A stretch of DNA of 64,000 nt from Apium graveolens (taxonomy: Eukaryota > Streptophyta > Magnoliopsida > Apiales > Apiaceae). Shown piece by piece: positions 22,540 through 34,305 of the stretch (the first letter of the stretch is position 1; the number at the start of each line of letters is the position of its first letter). The stretch lies in contig NW_027417549.1 in NCBI RefSeq assembly GCF_009905375.1, forward strand, positions 1 through 64,000, written 5' to 3'. The translations under genes were made by a program, and so were the position numbers. Under the pieces are notes generated by a model. That model made no database searches. It saw only the letters and a program-made list of their open reading frames with translations, and was not told where the DNA came from.

Positions 22540-24032
22540 TTGCAGGGTAACAGGAAGAACATCCTAGTTCTGGACAGTGGATGTTCAGGACATATGACTG
22601 GAAATAAAGCCTTGTTATCAGACTTTGTGGAGAAAGCTGGCCCAGGTGTTTCTCATGGAGATGGAAATATTGGAAAAACTCTGGGATATGGAAATATCAA
22701 ACTTGAGAATGTCATCATTGAAAAAGTAGCTCTGGTCTCAGGACTTAAACACAATCTGCTGAGTGTGAGTCAAATCTGTGACAGAGGTTATCATGTGGAT
22801 TTCTTTGAAGAACACTGTGAAGTTGTAAGCAAATCTACAGGCAAAGTTGTTCTGAAAGGATACAGACATGGTAACATTTATGAAGCCAAGCTTTCAACAA
22901 GTACTGATGGTTCTGCAATCTGTCTATTGAGTAGAGCATCAATTGAAGAAAACTGGGATTGGCACAAGAAACTCTCTCATTTAAATTTTAACAATATAAA
23001 TGAACTAGTCAAGAAATATCTTGTGAGAGGACTGCCAAAATCAGTATTTGCTCCTGATGGCCTTTGTGATTCATGTCAGAAGGCAAAATAAAGAAAATCT
23101 TCATTCAAGAGCAAGACTGAATCATCAATTCTTGAGCCTTATCACCTACTACATATTGATCTATTTGGTCCAGTTAATGTCATGTCTATTACAAAGAAGA
23201 AATATGCTATGGTCATAGTGGATGAGTTCACCAGATACACATGGGTGTATTACTTGCACACAAAAAGTGAAATTGCATCTATATTGATTGATCATGTCAA
23301 GCAACTGGATAAATTGGTCAAAGATTCTGTGAAGTTCATAAGAAGTGATAATGGCACTGAGTTCAAGAATTTGATCATGGAAGAGTTCTGCAAAGACCAT
23401 GGAATAAAGTAGGAATTTTCTGCTCCTGGAACTCCATAACAAAATGGAGTTGTTGAAAGAAAGAATAGAACTCTAATTAAAGTTGCACGAACTATGCTTG
23501 ATGAAGCAAAGTTGCCAACCTACTTTTGGGTTGAAGCTGTGCAGACTGCTTGTTTTACTCAAAATACAACACTTATCAACAAGCATGGAAAAATACCATA
23601 TGAGATGGTAAAGAAAAAGAAGCCAAATCTGAAGTATTTTCATGTATTTGGATGCAAGTATTTTGTTCTTAAGACTCATCCCGAACAGCTATCTAAATTT
23701 GATCTAAAAGCTGATAAAGGAATTTTTGTTGGATATCCAATTTCTATAAAAGCCTCCAGAGTCTATAATTTAAGAACAAGGGTTGTCATGGAATCTATCA
23801 ATGTCTCTTTTGATGATAAGAAGATTAATGGACTTGAAGATTTCAATGATCATGATCAGCTGAGATTCGAAAATGAAGTTTTAAATTCTGATTCTGTAAA
23901 TCCTGATACTATAAACTCTGATGGATTAAACTCTGATGTTATTGAAACTGTTGTGACTACGCCTAAGGAAAATGCACCTGTGCAGGGGGAGCATACTGAA
24001 GATCCAACCACATCTCAAAAAGTATCAGAACC
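22540..24032 (+). pseudogene. Element B protease and integrase (three nonsense changes, C-terminus cut)
   Basis: Protease has LDSGCSGHMTG (near 22570). The integrase zinc region has WHKKLSHLNF and CDSCQKAK. The core has HIDLFGP, RSDNGTEFKN and GVVERKNRTL. Stops are at 23089-23091, 23410-23412 and 23437-23439, where A has CAA, CAG and CAG; these fit C to T or G to A change at methylated cytosines. The integrase C-terminal region and the Ser/Asn/Asp-rich linker follow to about 24032, where sequence of C starts. Confidence 0.92.
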
Positions 24033-25050
24033 TACAATTATAACACGTAACTCGTGGATTTTCTGGATTACATTCCGATGTATAATGACCCTTATGCCCA
24101 CACTTAAAACATTGCACATTCTTTTTACACGAACCACTGTGTCTCCTGTCACAGGACTCACAATTCACTGCTGACTTGTCTGACTGAGCTGGAGTGGAAG
24201 AAATTGAAATAGCACTAGTCCTAGCCTGAAATAAACTCTGTCTCCGGAATCCTTTACTCCTGTTTCGGCCAAACCGATTCTCAAATTCCTGACCGGATTC
24301 TCCTTAATCTACCTTGTCCTTAACACCTTCTGACTTCCTTTTCTTATCACTTTCTTCCTTAACAGTCAACTTCTGGTCACTTTCCATTACCAGGGCGGCC
24401 TGAACCATAGAGGAGTATGTCTTGAGTTGCAGTGCCACAACTTCTCTACGAATTTCAGGCTTCAACCCTTGCTGAAACCTCCTTGCTTTCTGAATCTCCG
24501 TACTTACATACTCAGAAACTAATCGAGCCAATTCTGTAAACTTGGCCTCGTACTCCATCACACTTCTCTCACCTTGTTTCAGTTCTAGAAACTCGACTTC
24601 CAACTGACTCCTTAAACCATCGGGAAAATACTTTTTCAAGAATAATTCTGTAAATCTTGCCCAAGAAACAGGGCCTTCTCCTTCCAACACTCGAGTGGAT
24701 TCCCACCAATAATTTGCTTCATTCTTAAGAAAATAACTCGCATAATCAGTCTTAAGATTATCATTTACTTGCGTGAGGTTAAATGCTTTGTCCATTTCCT
24801 TTAGCCAATTTATGGCAACAACAGGTTCTACTTCGCCTTTGAACTCTGGGGGCTTAACAGACTGAAAGGATTTAAAACTAGTAGTTTGGTTTAGCTTTCC
24901 TTGTTGATGTTGTTGCTGCTGAATCTGTTGGATTATCTGCAACTGTTGTTGTTGCTGCTGGCACAATAAATCTAGAATTTTATTTATAACTGGACCCTCT
25001 GCCAAACTACTACTATCTTCTTTAGACTGGGTAGCTTTCTTGGGTGGCAT
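24033..25050 (-). pseudogene. gag: Element C gag (truncated, one nonsense change)
   Basis: It starts MPPKKATQSKED at 25050, with a poly-Gln N-terminus and a Retrotrans_gag core (NYWWEST, FLELKQGERSVMEYE). It is open to TAA at 24304-24306, where D has CAA. Beyond the stop it still encodes CESC and CFKCGHKGHYTSEC knuckle sequence and ends inside the next knuckle at about 24033, at the join with B. Its closest relative here is the D gag (46963-48102). Confidence 0.9.
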
Positions 25051-25877
25051 TTTCCTGAAATATAACAGAGAATTTATTCAAAAACATAACGAGATTGTAT
25101 AACAAAATGTCACCGTGCAAACGGTGCACTTGTGTCAGGAAAATGTTGCCCAATCAATATACCCACGTCGTTATTCTTAGGATCCATTTATAAAAGATAT
25201 CTAGATCAGCAACACTAGCAACAATACCAATGATAATAGTAGCAGAATCAACAACATCGCAAAAAACTGGAATATAAAGGTACTAAACATTATGGTGTGC
25301 TTTCTCAATACAATAACAAACGAGCAACCTTTTAGAATCAATAAACTTCAACAATAACAAATTCCATATATCGCAAAGCTAGACGGGCTATCCTAGGCAC
25401 CACCTGAAAAAGGCAAACTAGTAAGTTAAATTAATCTTAAAAATCATAGACTTGGCTAACGCACTAGCCTGAGGTTCAATCAACCGTTTTTCCCAAGGCG
25501 ACTTCTTATCTCTTACACTTGACCTATCTTCCACAGTTTAACTTTTCTAAAACCGCAACCTTCACTATCGACTCATAAATTCTCTCTACTATTATCGTTT
25601 CTGGGATAGCTAGCAATCCAAGGTACATCTTATATTTCTTCCAGACAGTCAACTCTTAACTATTTTCGATAACCAAGACTGTCTAATCACAAAGGCTACT
25701 GACAATCCACTACCTCGGGACTTCAACTGAAATTTCAAAATCGAAGAATCAATGATATGGGGAGGACAAAAGAAGAAAACATAGGTATGACTGAGAGCAA
25801 CCATACAAGTACATAAGATGGCCAGTCTTAGTACCACATAGCTCACAACACATACTTAGGTGGCATCCCACCAGACC
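25051..25877 (-). other. Element C leader, part next to gag
   Basis: This untranslated leader is homologous to 46140-46960 of D. A frame at 25649-25846 resembles one at 46122-46364 in D, but it overlaps DNA conserved throughout and shows no known domain. The last five bases (AGACC, 25873-25877) are the left target duplication of G. Confidence 0.75.
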
Positions 25878-26844
25878 TGTAACACCCCCAGATCCGGGGT
25901 CGGGGATCCGGGTCGTCACGATCTTTCTCTCCACAATATCACTTCACTTAATTAATAATAATTAACCTCATGCTGTGACCCCACACTAACACACACCACA
26001 ACCCGTTATAGTCTTAGAGATGAAATTGAAATAAGTACAAGTCTTCTAATCCGCAATTTAAAAGTTATTACAACCCAAAATGATTACTTGATAAATTTAC
26101 AGTTAATTGCCATTATCTGCCACAAGTTATAATTATACATAATTGATTCTCAAAAGTAGATGGTCTGATCTACAGATAGATCTACCTCTGCAGCTATTGC
26201 AGCTATGATCTCAACGGGAAGGCGCGGGGTGCTTCCCACGCTCTTGTGCTGGGTCTGCTGGAGTCTAGCCATCCTTCCTAACTGTTGTTGTGTGATGAAG
26301 AAATAAAGCAAGAGTCAGCCTTATAACTCGCAAGATAATATATAGTGTAATCAATAATGCAAGTATCTAATAGATAACTTACTGAAAACCTTTATCAAAA
26401 GTAAGATAATTACTTACTGGATATAAGCTTAAAGGAAGATGAAGTTACCAAATACTTCACTATACTTATATCATTTATAAGGCTACTTGAACTACCACTG
26501 TTCAAAGTATTATAGGTTTAAAAAAAAGTCATCCCATAGATGAGACCACAAGTTAAGACTTGAATAGATTCAATCTTTGAAATATTATTGAATGAAATAA
26601 AGTTACGAGATACTTTATTTAGTCTCGATATATATCCACATATATATCTCTTAAACATTTCCTGGAACCTCTGTTATGTAAAGTATGAACAGAGTTTGTA
26701 ACATCCAATGAATTTTGGAAAGGAAAAGAATTTTGGCATAAACCCGATATCTTGCTGATCAGGCAAAGATACCAATAAGTAACCTTTTCTACTAGTAGAT
26801 GGATGAATCCCCCACCGGTCATCACCCTGGCCACATAAGGACCT

Positions 26845-26936
26845 TGTGCTGGACCGCCACCCGGCCTCTTACGCGTTGATGGACTGCCACCCAGCCACTT
26901 ACACTTTGATAGACCGTACCCCGGCCTGTCGTTTAT
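26845..26936. repeat. Three GC-rich tandem units in solo LTR G
   Basis: Three imperfect copies of about 30 bp, each with a GACCG/GACTG core followed by CCACCCGGCC-like sequence and ending in TTGATGG or TTGATAG, stand out in an AT-rich LTR. Confidence 0.7.
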
Positions 26937-27440
26937 GCCGACTCAATTAGATGGGCTTACTTCCCGAACGTTGGGTAAGTAATCAATTCATTTGTTTTCT
27001 CAAATCAGCAACCACGTTGCGAATGTAAAATGCACCACAGAGCTGGATCCCCCAGGTTTTGAGCGAGTATTTAAATCCCCTTTGAAAGGAAGATCTTAAA
27101 TATAAAAATGAGTTTTGGGATCCGCTCTAACTTTTAAAAATCATTTTGAAGACTCGAAAACACTTTAAAGAGTGTTTGGAGTAATGCTGATTTAATGAAG
27201 TAAATCAGTCCCAATATATTTAGAAAATATCTGAATATTATTATTTAAATAATATTCCCATAGAGAATAATCTTATAAAAATAATCGAAGTAGAAGTTGT
27301 AAGACTTATACTTGAAATGAGTATTAAATAACCAAAGATATACTTATATGAAAGTACTATCTTTATTTGAATAATCGAAAATAAGCTTGATTATCGAAAC
27401 ATTATTCTTTAATAAAATAAAGAATATTATTAAATAATAA

Positions 27441-27662
27441 GCGGAGTCATAATACCTTGAATGAATATTATAAATAATATTCATTAAATAAAATAAAGGA
27501 GTCAATACATCCTCAAATGACTATCCAATTAACAATCATTAAATAATATAAACTGAGTCATAAGCCCTCGGATGAATATTCGAAATAATATTCAATAATA
27601 AAATAAAGGAGTCATAAGTCCTCAGATGAATATTCAAATAATATACATTAAATAAAATAAAG
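27441..27662. repeat. Four AT-rich tandem units of about 54-57 bp in solo LTR G
   Basis: The motif GAGTCATAA..CCTC..GATGAATATT..AATAATATTCATTAAATAAAATAAA repeats, interrupted by differences, with starts near 27444, 27498, 27554 and 27608. Confidence 0.75.
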
Positions 27663-29787
27663 TTATCGAATAAACCTTATTCGATTAATAGTTTGGAAAA
27701 CTATAACCATATATATATAAATATATATATAATCTACTCGGGATCCTCGACTCCCGGTTTTAGAAAATGTTTTCACCTTTGGGTCCCTATACTAAGGGTA
27801 TATGCAATTTACCGCTATTCTCTAGCATAGGTATTATCAACTGAACCAACAGATATCGAAACAAGAATGCATATATATACCATATCAGCATGCTTCAATA
27901 TATCGCACATTTGCTAATTAACCAACATACATCTATCGCAAAATAATGCATATACACATATACATCACAACAACAGTATAACGGATAGAAAACTTGCCTG
28001 AGCGACTGGGGGTGATAAAAGGCTCGGGACGAGTCTGGTAACCTATAAACAACAAGTAAGTTGGAATTAAACCAAAGTCACTTGTAAATCTATACTTTAA
28101 CTAACTTAGATTCTAACGCTTGTTTTGTGCTTACTGATTCTCTTAAGTCTCGAGTACCCTCGGCTCCACCATTTTTAATAAATTAACCATTACGAGTTTT
28201 AAGGCGATTCTTTCGCGGGTGTCTTACCAACTGCCTAACACACTTACCATAATTGTTTCATACATTAATTAACCCTTTTTGGTCTTTAACCTATATTTCA
28301 AAGTAAGGCGAGGGGAAAAGTTTCGTTCGCGAAACGCCGTTCCTTGAAACGATCGTTTCTCCTAAACCGTGCATCGGAATCGAACGAACTACATATCAAA
28401 ACGAAGCTCGTAACATGAGCTATCTAAACATGGCAATGGTCAACATCTAGCAGGGGGTTCTCGGGTCCTAATGTTATGAACAAAAGCAGTCTAAAGTAAA
28501 TCGGACATTACGACGGCTATGTTTACGCGATTTCCCAATTTTAAACCATTCAAAAACCATCACAATTCAACCTCAATCCATTCATACAACCAAAGTCCAT
28601 CCTTATCACATCATAACAGCCCCAATCAATTCAATATTAACATTTATACTTATGCCTAAGCTTGAATTTAACTATACTTAAGTTCTTTTAACCAAAACAA
28701 CAAGATTCACCATTCCATTTCACTACCACTCCAACCCACACTCTAAACCACAAGCATTAAGCTACTACATCACCATAATAATCAAAATCATCTTATAATA
28801 CAAAGGAATCTAGGGTTTGGAGATGATATACCTTCCTTGAAGTGGTGGGAGTAGCTAGGAAGCCTTAAGAAGCCTTGAGGAGTCTTAGGAAAGCTTGGAT
28901 CTTAAAGGAAAAACAAGAAAATCAAGTTAAAATTCTTGAAGTCACTATTCATTGTCTTCTTCATTGATTTATTGAAGAAGATTGAGAATGAATGGGGTGC
29001 TTAAACTCATGATATAGCCATAACTATGCATAAGGATGATTAAGGAATTATCTTACCAATTTAGGAAGCCTTGATCTTGAGTTTTGAATTTCTTCTTCCT
29101 TTGCAATAGTAAAAGCCGAGAGCAATGAAGAAATAATGCCTTGGTTTTTTTTTGTTTTAATGAAGAATGAATTATTTGGCTTGGTTGGTTGTAGTTTTGT
29201 TATTGTTTTGGTAAATTACCTATTTGCCCCTGATTTTGTGTGGTTAATAATCCACCACATTTCCTTCCTTCCCATGTCATGCTTATGTCATGCTATGATG
29301 TCATCTTTCCCTCCTTGTCCTCTTCTCATTGGTTGGGTGACATCATCCCCACTAATCTCTTTGATTAACTTCCTAATTGTGTGCCTAATGACCGTTGATC
29401 TGTTATACGGTTCGCTTAACTTTCGTTTTCGTTTATCGTTTGAGGGATCATACCCGGGATCTTATTACTTAGGTTCCCTTAACCTTTCTCAATATATTAT
29501 ATTCCTTTTATGATCCTCTCTTATAATCCTTTAATTTAAATCCTTTTTATCCTGTTACCTTATACTCAATTCTTTCCGTATCTAGTGGATTTTCGGGAAA
29601 AATCAAAGTGTTCGGAATTGGATTCTGGTGATCTTTACATACACTTATATACCATGTAGAGTACTAATAAAATCTCAGAATATCCATAACAGAACCCCTA
29701 CATAGTGTGGCATGAAAAGTTTTCTCATTCAGCTAAAACACTATTCACAAGGGTTACAAAAAGTTTAAAATTTTGGGGGTTATTACA

Positions 29788-30526
29788 AGACCCTTTTGCC
29801 ACATAGACAAATGGTCAATTCATATGCATTGTTTTGCCCCAATCACCCGAAAAAGTCGACGAGGAAAGAAACAATATTCAGATAATAAATTCACAAATAG
29901 AAAGGAAAGAATCTGATCTGTAAGGAGATCCACAGAACCCTAAGTAGCTTACCTCGGGTTCACAACTTTCTCACAAGAAAGATAAACAACTTATAAGATA
30001 AGAAACAATTACTCTGGAGATAAATACATTTCAAGGAAGGAAATAAAAGAGTTCAAAGATATAACCTCCCATTTTAATCCACATTCTCTACCAAACTTAG
30101 TCGTTGTAATAGCCCCTAACTAATATCACGCTATCCGAACTCACCAAGATCGCATAATCAGTCAAATAATATTCCTTGATACAGAAAATACGATCTTTAG
30201 AAATAGCGGGGACATCTCTTTAGCTGACACATCACGGGCATACTCTGAAGCTGACTTTTATCAATCAGACTCGAATTCTCGACAACTAGGAGTCTATCGG
30301 ATATTACTTATAATACATATACGAAGGAGACGCACTGTAGACTAGGGCAGTTCCAGTCAATCCTCAATAAACGTCAGGGTTACACCTCCGAAATCCTTGA
30401 CTGAACTCCTAGACTCGCTCCTCTGATTGAGTTGCTGACTCACATCTATACATAACCCTTCTTGCACTCTTCTGACTCCACTCTTAACCTAAATCAGGGA
30501 CTCAAACCTGTAGCTCTGATACCAAC
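29788..30526 (-). other. Element C leader, part next to the LTR
   Basis: It is homologous to 45407-46135 of D. The primer-binding site is at 30513-30524. A possible splice acceptor (gtcag) precedes CAACTCAATCAG, whose first base is 30434 on the minus strand, and is followed by about 25 open codons. No longer gene is seen. Confidence 0.75.
30513..30524 (-). other. Primer-binding site of element C
   Basis: GCTCTGATACCA on the forward strand, the complement of TGGTATCAGAGC, lies two bases from the LTR. Confidence 0.93.
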
Positions 30527-33500
30527 TGTGACGGCCTCAACCCCGGGGTCAGGAGTTGACGTCATCAACAACAATAACAACAATTATAAATCAATCTAAA
30601 ACATAACTACGACCCCTTTACCAAGACCTTTTTCCAGGTTTAAGTATGATTCAGGTTAATCAACTAACACAACTCAAATTATCTTACACAATCCTAACCA
30701 CTAATTCGATGCAACAACTCAACAGACCTCATCCGGTCTGAACACAACTACCTCAGAGGAGCCTGACATGAAAGGAGCCAGAACTCTGCCCTGACTACCG
30801 CGCAAGAATCTCCTAGGCATCTGCAATACATATAAAATATTCTGCAAGGGTGAGCAATTGCTTGCTCAGCAGCACCACTATATGAATAACAAGTAAAATA
30901 GTTTAAAGTAAAGCAGTTACAGGAACAGAATTCATATCTTGACAGAAACGTGTAAAACAAGTATAAATTGGATATCAAAACTAGCATGCTCTGTAAAACA
31001 ACAACATCAGTAGTGTGTTGTGCATAAATACCGGAAAATAATTCTAGCATGCCATTTTCATTTCCCAAATCCGCTATATCAACTACTCATACCCTTACGG
31101 GAATCACAAAATCCAAAATCAGATACGTAATGGATATGTGAAGACAGCTGATCAGGCTATCAACACCAGACGGCTCCAACTGCCATCTCATTTATGGCTC
31201 CAACTGCCATCTCATTTACCTATTCTGGAACTCAAAGACTAGCTAGGTCTCTGACCTGCTGGACTAATCGGTTATACAGTGCGCACAACCGAATTAGCCT
31301 CTTACGCCAACTCAATAGGCCTACTCTGGCCCCAATGTATCCCATATCTGATCGTTTTAATCCAGTTTTTCAAAATCATCACTTTTACCTCTCTCTTTTA
31401 AAAAAAATCAATTCTGTCACAACACACTATTCCAAATTCTCTTTCCAATTAAATCACATTTAGAGATAGGTGTTTTCAGAAGTTACTTTTCCCCAAAACA
31501 TAATTTTAAATAATATTTTCAAATACAGGGGATACGTAACTTAAAATGTTTCTGTTCCATTAAAGCAATTAGCTATTCATATGCACTGAACCATAAAAGA
31601 ATGGTCAGGGTACTTGCCTTGCAGAGCTTTACAACTGATATTAATTGACTCTGAGCCGACTCGGACGCTCAGGCTTTATCGCTTTACTATTTGACTATTC
31701 TGGATCCGACCTCAACGCTCAGGTCCTTCGCTTAGGAAACTCGCTGCGCTTGTCGACTGATCACTAAGTTATCTTTAGTTCGACTTCAATTCTTGAGTCC
31801 TTCGACTAGAACCTACAGAGCCGAAATACCCTACGTTAGACGTCTAGGTATGCTTGACATATCTTCAACACCAATTCTACCCAACGATATTCAAACCCGA
31901 CTCACACTTAATCACATCATAATAACATACACAACAATCAGGGTTCACGTTCTTAGAAATCGGGTTGGTGTTGTTTCCAGAAAATACGTATACTAATTAT
32001 TTTACAAAAATTAGAGTTATTGAGTTTTAACAAAATACTCACCACAATATACAATCACTTTCCGCACAAAATATATGCATATATTTATTTATACTCATTC
32101 AACGTTCCGATAGTTACAGGGTATGTCCCGAATTTCTGAATTTAATTTCCGAAATTCCGGCAGCACCTCCTCTGCTTATCGGTCTACCCGTCGAACAACT
32201 CGACGTCAATACACAACACTCCCACACAAATCCACAATCCAACCGATAACATAACCAAACAATTGATACAATTCAAGTCTCAACCAAACACACTACCCAA
32301 CAATCTCGAAACTAATTATTTACAATTAATTTTATTTCGAATATTCTAAAACTAAAATTTATAATTTATTATTAGGCTCAAGAATCATCATTGCCATTTA
32401 TCCGTCAGCTCAACGAGTTCATCGTTGACGGCGGCATAACTTCGACGGTACCCGTACGGGTTTCCTGTCGGAATTTCGCCATAGTTTTAAATTCGAATAA
32501 TTTAATCAAACATATATTTCGTAATAATCACAAAATCATTCGAGTCGTACATTTGTCACAATCAATTACTCAATATATTTTCAGAATAATCATTCGATTT
32601 AAATCGAAATAATAATAAAACATGCAATCGGGCTACAGGCAACAGAACACCACACAATGACCCGCGGGAACGCGCCACCACCCTCGCCGTTTCTGGTGAG
32701 GGGCGGCGGCGGCCAAGAAATAGGAGCAATAACAATATAAAACAATTATCCTAACTGAGATATACACGTGCACATGCGTGTATATATCTATTAAAGCAAC
32801 AGCCACGACTGGACCAAGCCAAGCGGCCGGAGCAGAGGAAGTCATCGGAAAAACGAGAAAGAAGTACGGCGGCGGCGAATTACCGGAGACACGGTGGATA
32901 GGGCGGTGGAAAATGCAGCCCAACAGGAGAAAACAGGAAAAGAAGGAGAGTAACAGGGCACGATCGAGAGAGATCGAGAGATTGCCGAGAGATTTGTGAC
33001 AGAGAGAGAGATGTGGGAAAAATTGGGAGGAACATGGGTGGGTTTTTGGTTTATCTATTTTTTTTCTTTGCTGAATCACACAGGTTACAACACGTGGCAA
33101 CTTAAATTCTGAGAGTCTAACACGTGGCTTTTAAGATAATTACGAGGGTTTTAAGTCTCGGTTTGCTTCGGTGTTCGAAATTATCGGACCGAGGTGAACT
33201 TAAAATGATTTCCAAAAATTATGGAAACGGTCTTAAGTTATTATAAATATCCCGAAGTTCATAAAAACGTAAATTTTGAAATTTAAAAATAATTTCTAAA
33301 ATGCACTTTATACCTGCTTTTTAACAAATAATAAAATGACGCGCGGGTGAAAGGAATCCTGAAAATTCCCAAAATAATTTTAAAATTCTCAGAATAATAC
33401 GAACTTAATAAAATATAAGTTTCATAATTTTTTAAGATTTCCATAATTAAATATGGATTTTACCATTATACACACTCAGAAAATCATTTAAAAATAAATA

Positions 33501-33812
33501 ATTAATGAAATATTGATTTCTCAATTTTATAAAGTCCTAAAAATAATTATTGAAATTATAAAGTCATAAAAACAATTTTAAAGACAATCCAAGTATTTAT
33601 GGAAATAAAACTGCAATAATACCTTTTTTTAACAACGATCCAAAATCATACAATTCATCAATTAACCATACAATTCAATTCCATGCACTAGTAATCACAT
33701 TCACATAGTGACAGAGTAATAACCCATTCACTGAACCCACACAAATATTTTATTTAATTATTTATTCTATAATTACACATGTAAATAATAATAAAATATA
33801 CGGGTCGTTATA
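30527..33812 (-). repeat. LTR of element C (3286 bp)
   Basis: It is homologous along its length to the D LTRs. On its own strand it begins TATAACGACCCG (not TG) and ends GGCCGTCACA. It contains the MPRRFLRG exon (30752-30820), a pyrimidine-rich leader (about 32850-33030) and only one remnant of the palindromic repeats that form an array in D. The open frame 32633-33100 is only translation of this C/T-rich leader. Confidence 0.9.
30752..30820 (-). CDS. Putative LTR exon (MPRRFLRG type) of element C
   Basis: ATG directly follows an acceptor-like tgcag (complement of 30821-30825). Then 23 codons run from MPRRFLRGSQGR to GSSE, followed by a GT donor (GAG/GTAGTT). The same exon is in both D LTRs. 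Position and phase resemble the H3-like exon of element I. There is no proof that it is used. Confidence 0.4.
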
Positions 33813-33970
33813 TCCTTTCCCCTTAAAAAGATTCTGTCCTCAGAATTTGACTTAACTAATTAAGTGAGGATATTTGTCAAATATATCTGACTCTAACTTC
33901 CAGGTAGACTCTTCTACTCAAGGATTTATTCAAAACATACTCACTATAGACATAATTTCTTAAGTTATAT
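33813..33970 (-). pseudogene. Element C pol 3' end and polypurine tract
   Basis: The complement encodes the chromovirus C-terminal end (ESTWKLESDI..KYPHL-like), then the polypurine tract at 33813-33830. It aligns with 49440-49592 of D. It is cut at about 33970, where B resumes. Confidence 0.85.
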
Positions 33971-34305
33971 CTTAAGCTGTTGTGCACAGATTATTTGGAT
34001 GAAGAATCGGTTACTGGATTATGGGGTAGAATTTTCTAAAAATCCTATTTACTGTGATAATCAAAATGCTATTGCTATGACAGTTAATCCAGTTCAACAC
34101 TCAATGATAAAGCACATCATCATTAGGTACCACTTCATAAGAGAACATGTGGATGAAGGTACAGTGGAATTGCATTTTGTTCCCACAGATCAACAAATAG
34201 CAGATATCTTCACAAAATTACTGTGTGAAGCTACTTTTACAAGATTTGTAAATGAACTTGGAATGGTTTCATGTTCTTTCTCTAAATCTGCTTAGTTTAT
34301 GTTCT
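33971..34305 (+). pseudogene. Element B RNase H C-terminal fragment
   Basis: It resumes at CCAQIIWMKNRLLDYG and runs through [22 protein letters not shown] and QQIADIFTKLLCEATF to a stop at 34293-34295. It aligns with 325-640 of A. Everything between the integrase linker and this point, including the YVDD of RT, is missing from B. Confidence 0.92.

Larger units (their letters stand above)
25878..29787. mobile_element. Solo LTR G (3910 bp) inside the C leader
   Basis: It starts TGTAACACCCCC and ends GGGGGTTATTACA, with perfect 5-bp duplications AGACC (25873-25877 and 29788-29792). Removing it and one AGACC restores the sequence seen uninterrupted in D near 46130-46160. There is no primer site, polypurine tract or coding domain, so it is a solo LTR left by recombination between two LTRs. 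The element probably ran on the minus strand: the complement then starts TGTAATAACCCCC and ends with a GC-rich tract before TTACA, like the other gypsy LTRs here. The orientation is uncertain. Confidence 0.93.
24033..33970 (-). mobile_element. Element C: rearranged gypsy fragment (pol end / LTR / gag), host of solo LTR G
   Basis: Read on the minus strand from the right: about 155 bp of pol 3' end with polypurine tract (33813-33970), a single LTR (30527-33812), primer site, leader, and gag up to its second knuckle (24033). A normal element would have LTR-internal-LTR. Both ends are truncated without LTR or target duplication, and B lost about 1.5 kb of RT at the same place. It belongs to the same family as D. 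Confidence 0.85.

Noticed and set aside
29136..29513. Hydrophobic 125-residue frame in solo LTR G
   Set aside because: It lies inside an LTR with T-rich composition; the hydrophobic look follows from TTT/CTT codons.
32633..33100. 155-residue frame on the minus strand in the C LTR
   Set aside because: It is translation of the C/T-rich start region and microsatellite of the LTR; the D LTRs do not keep it.
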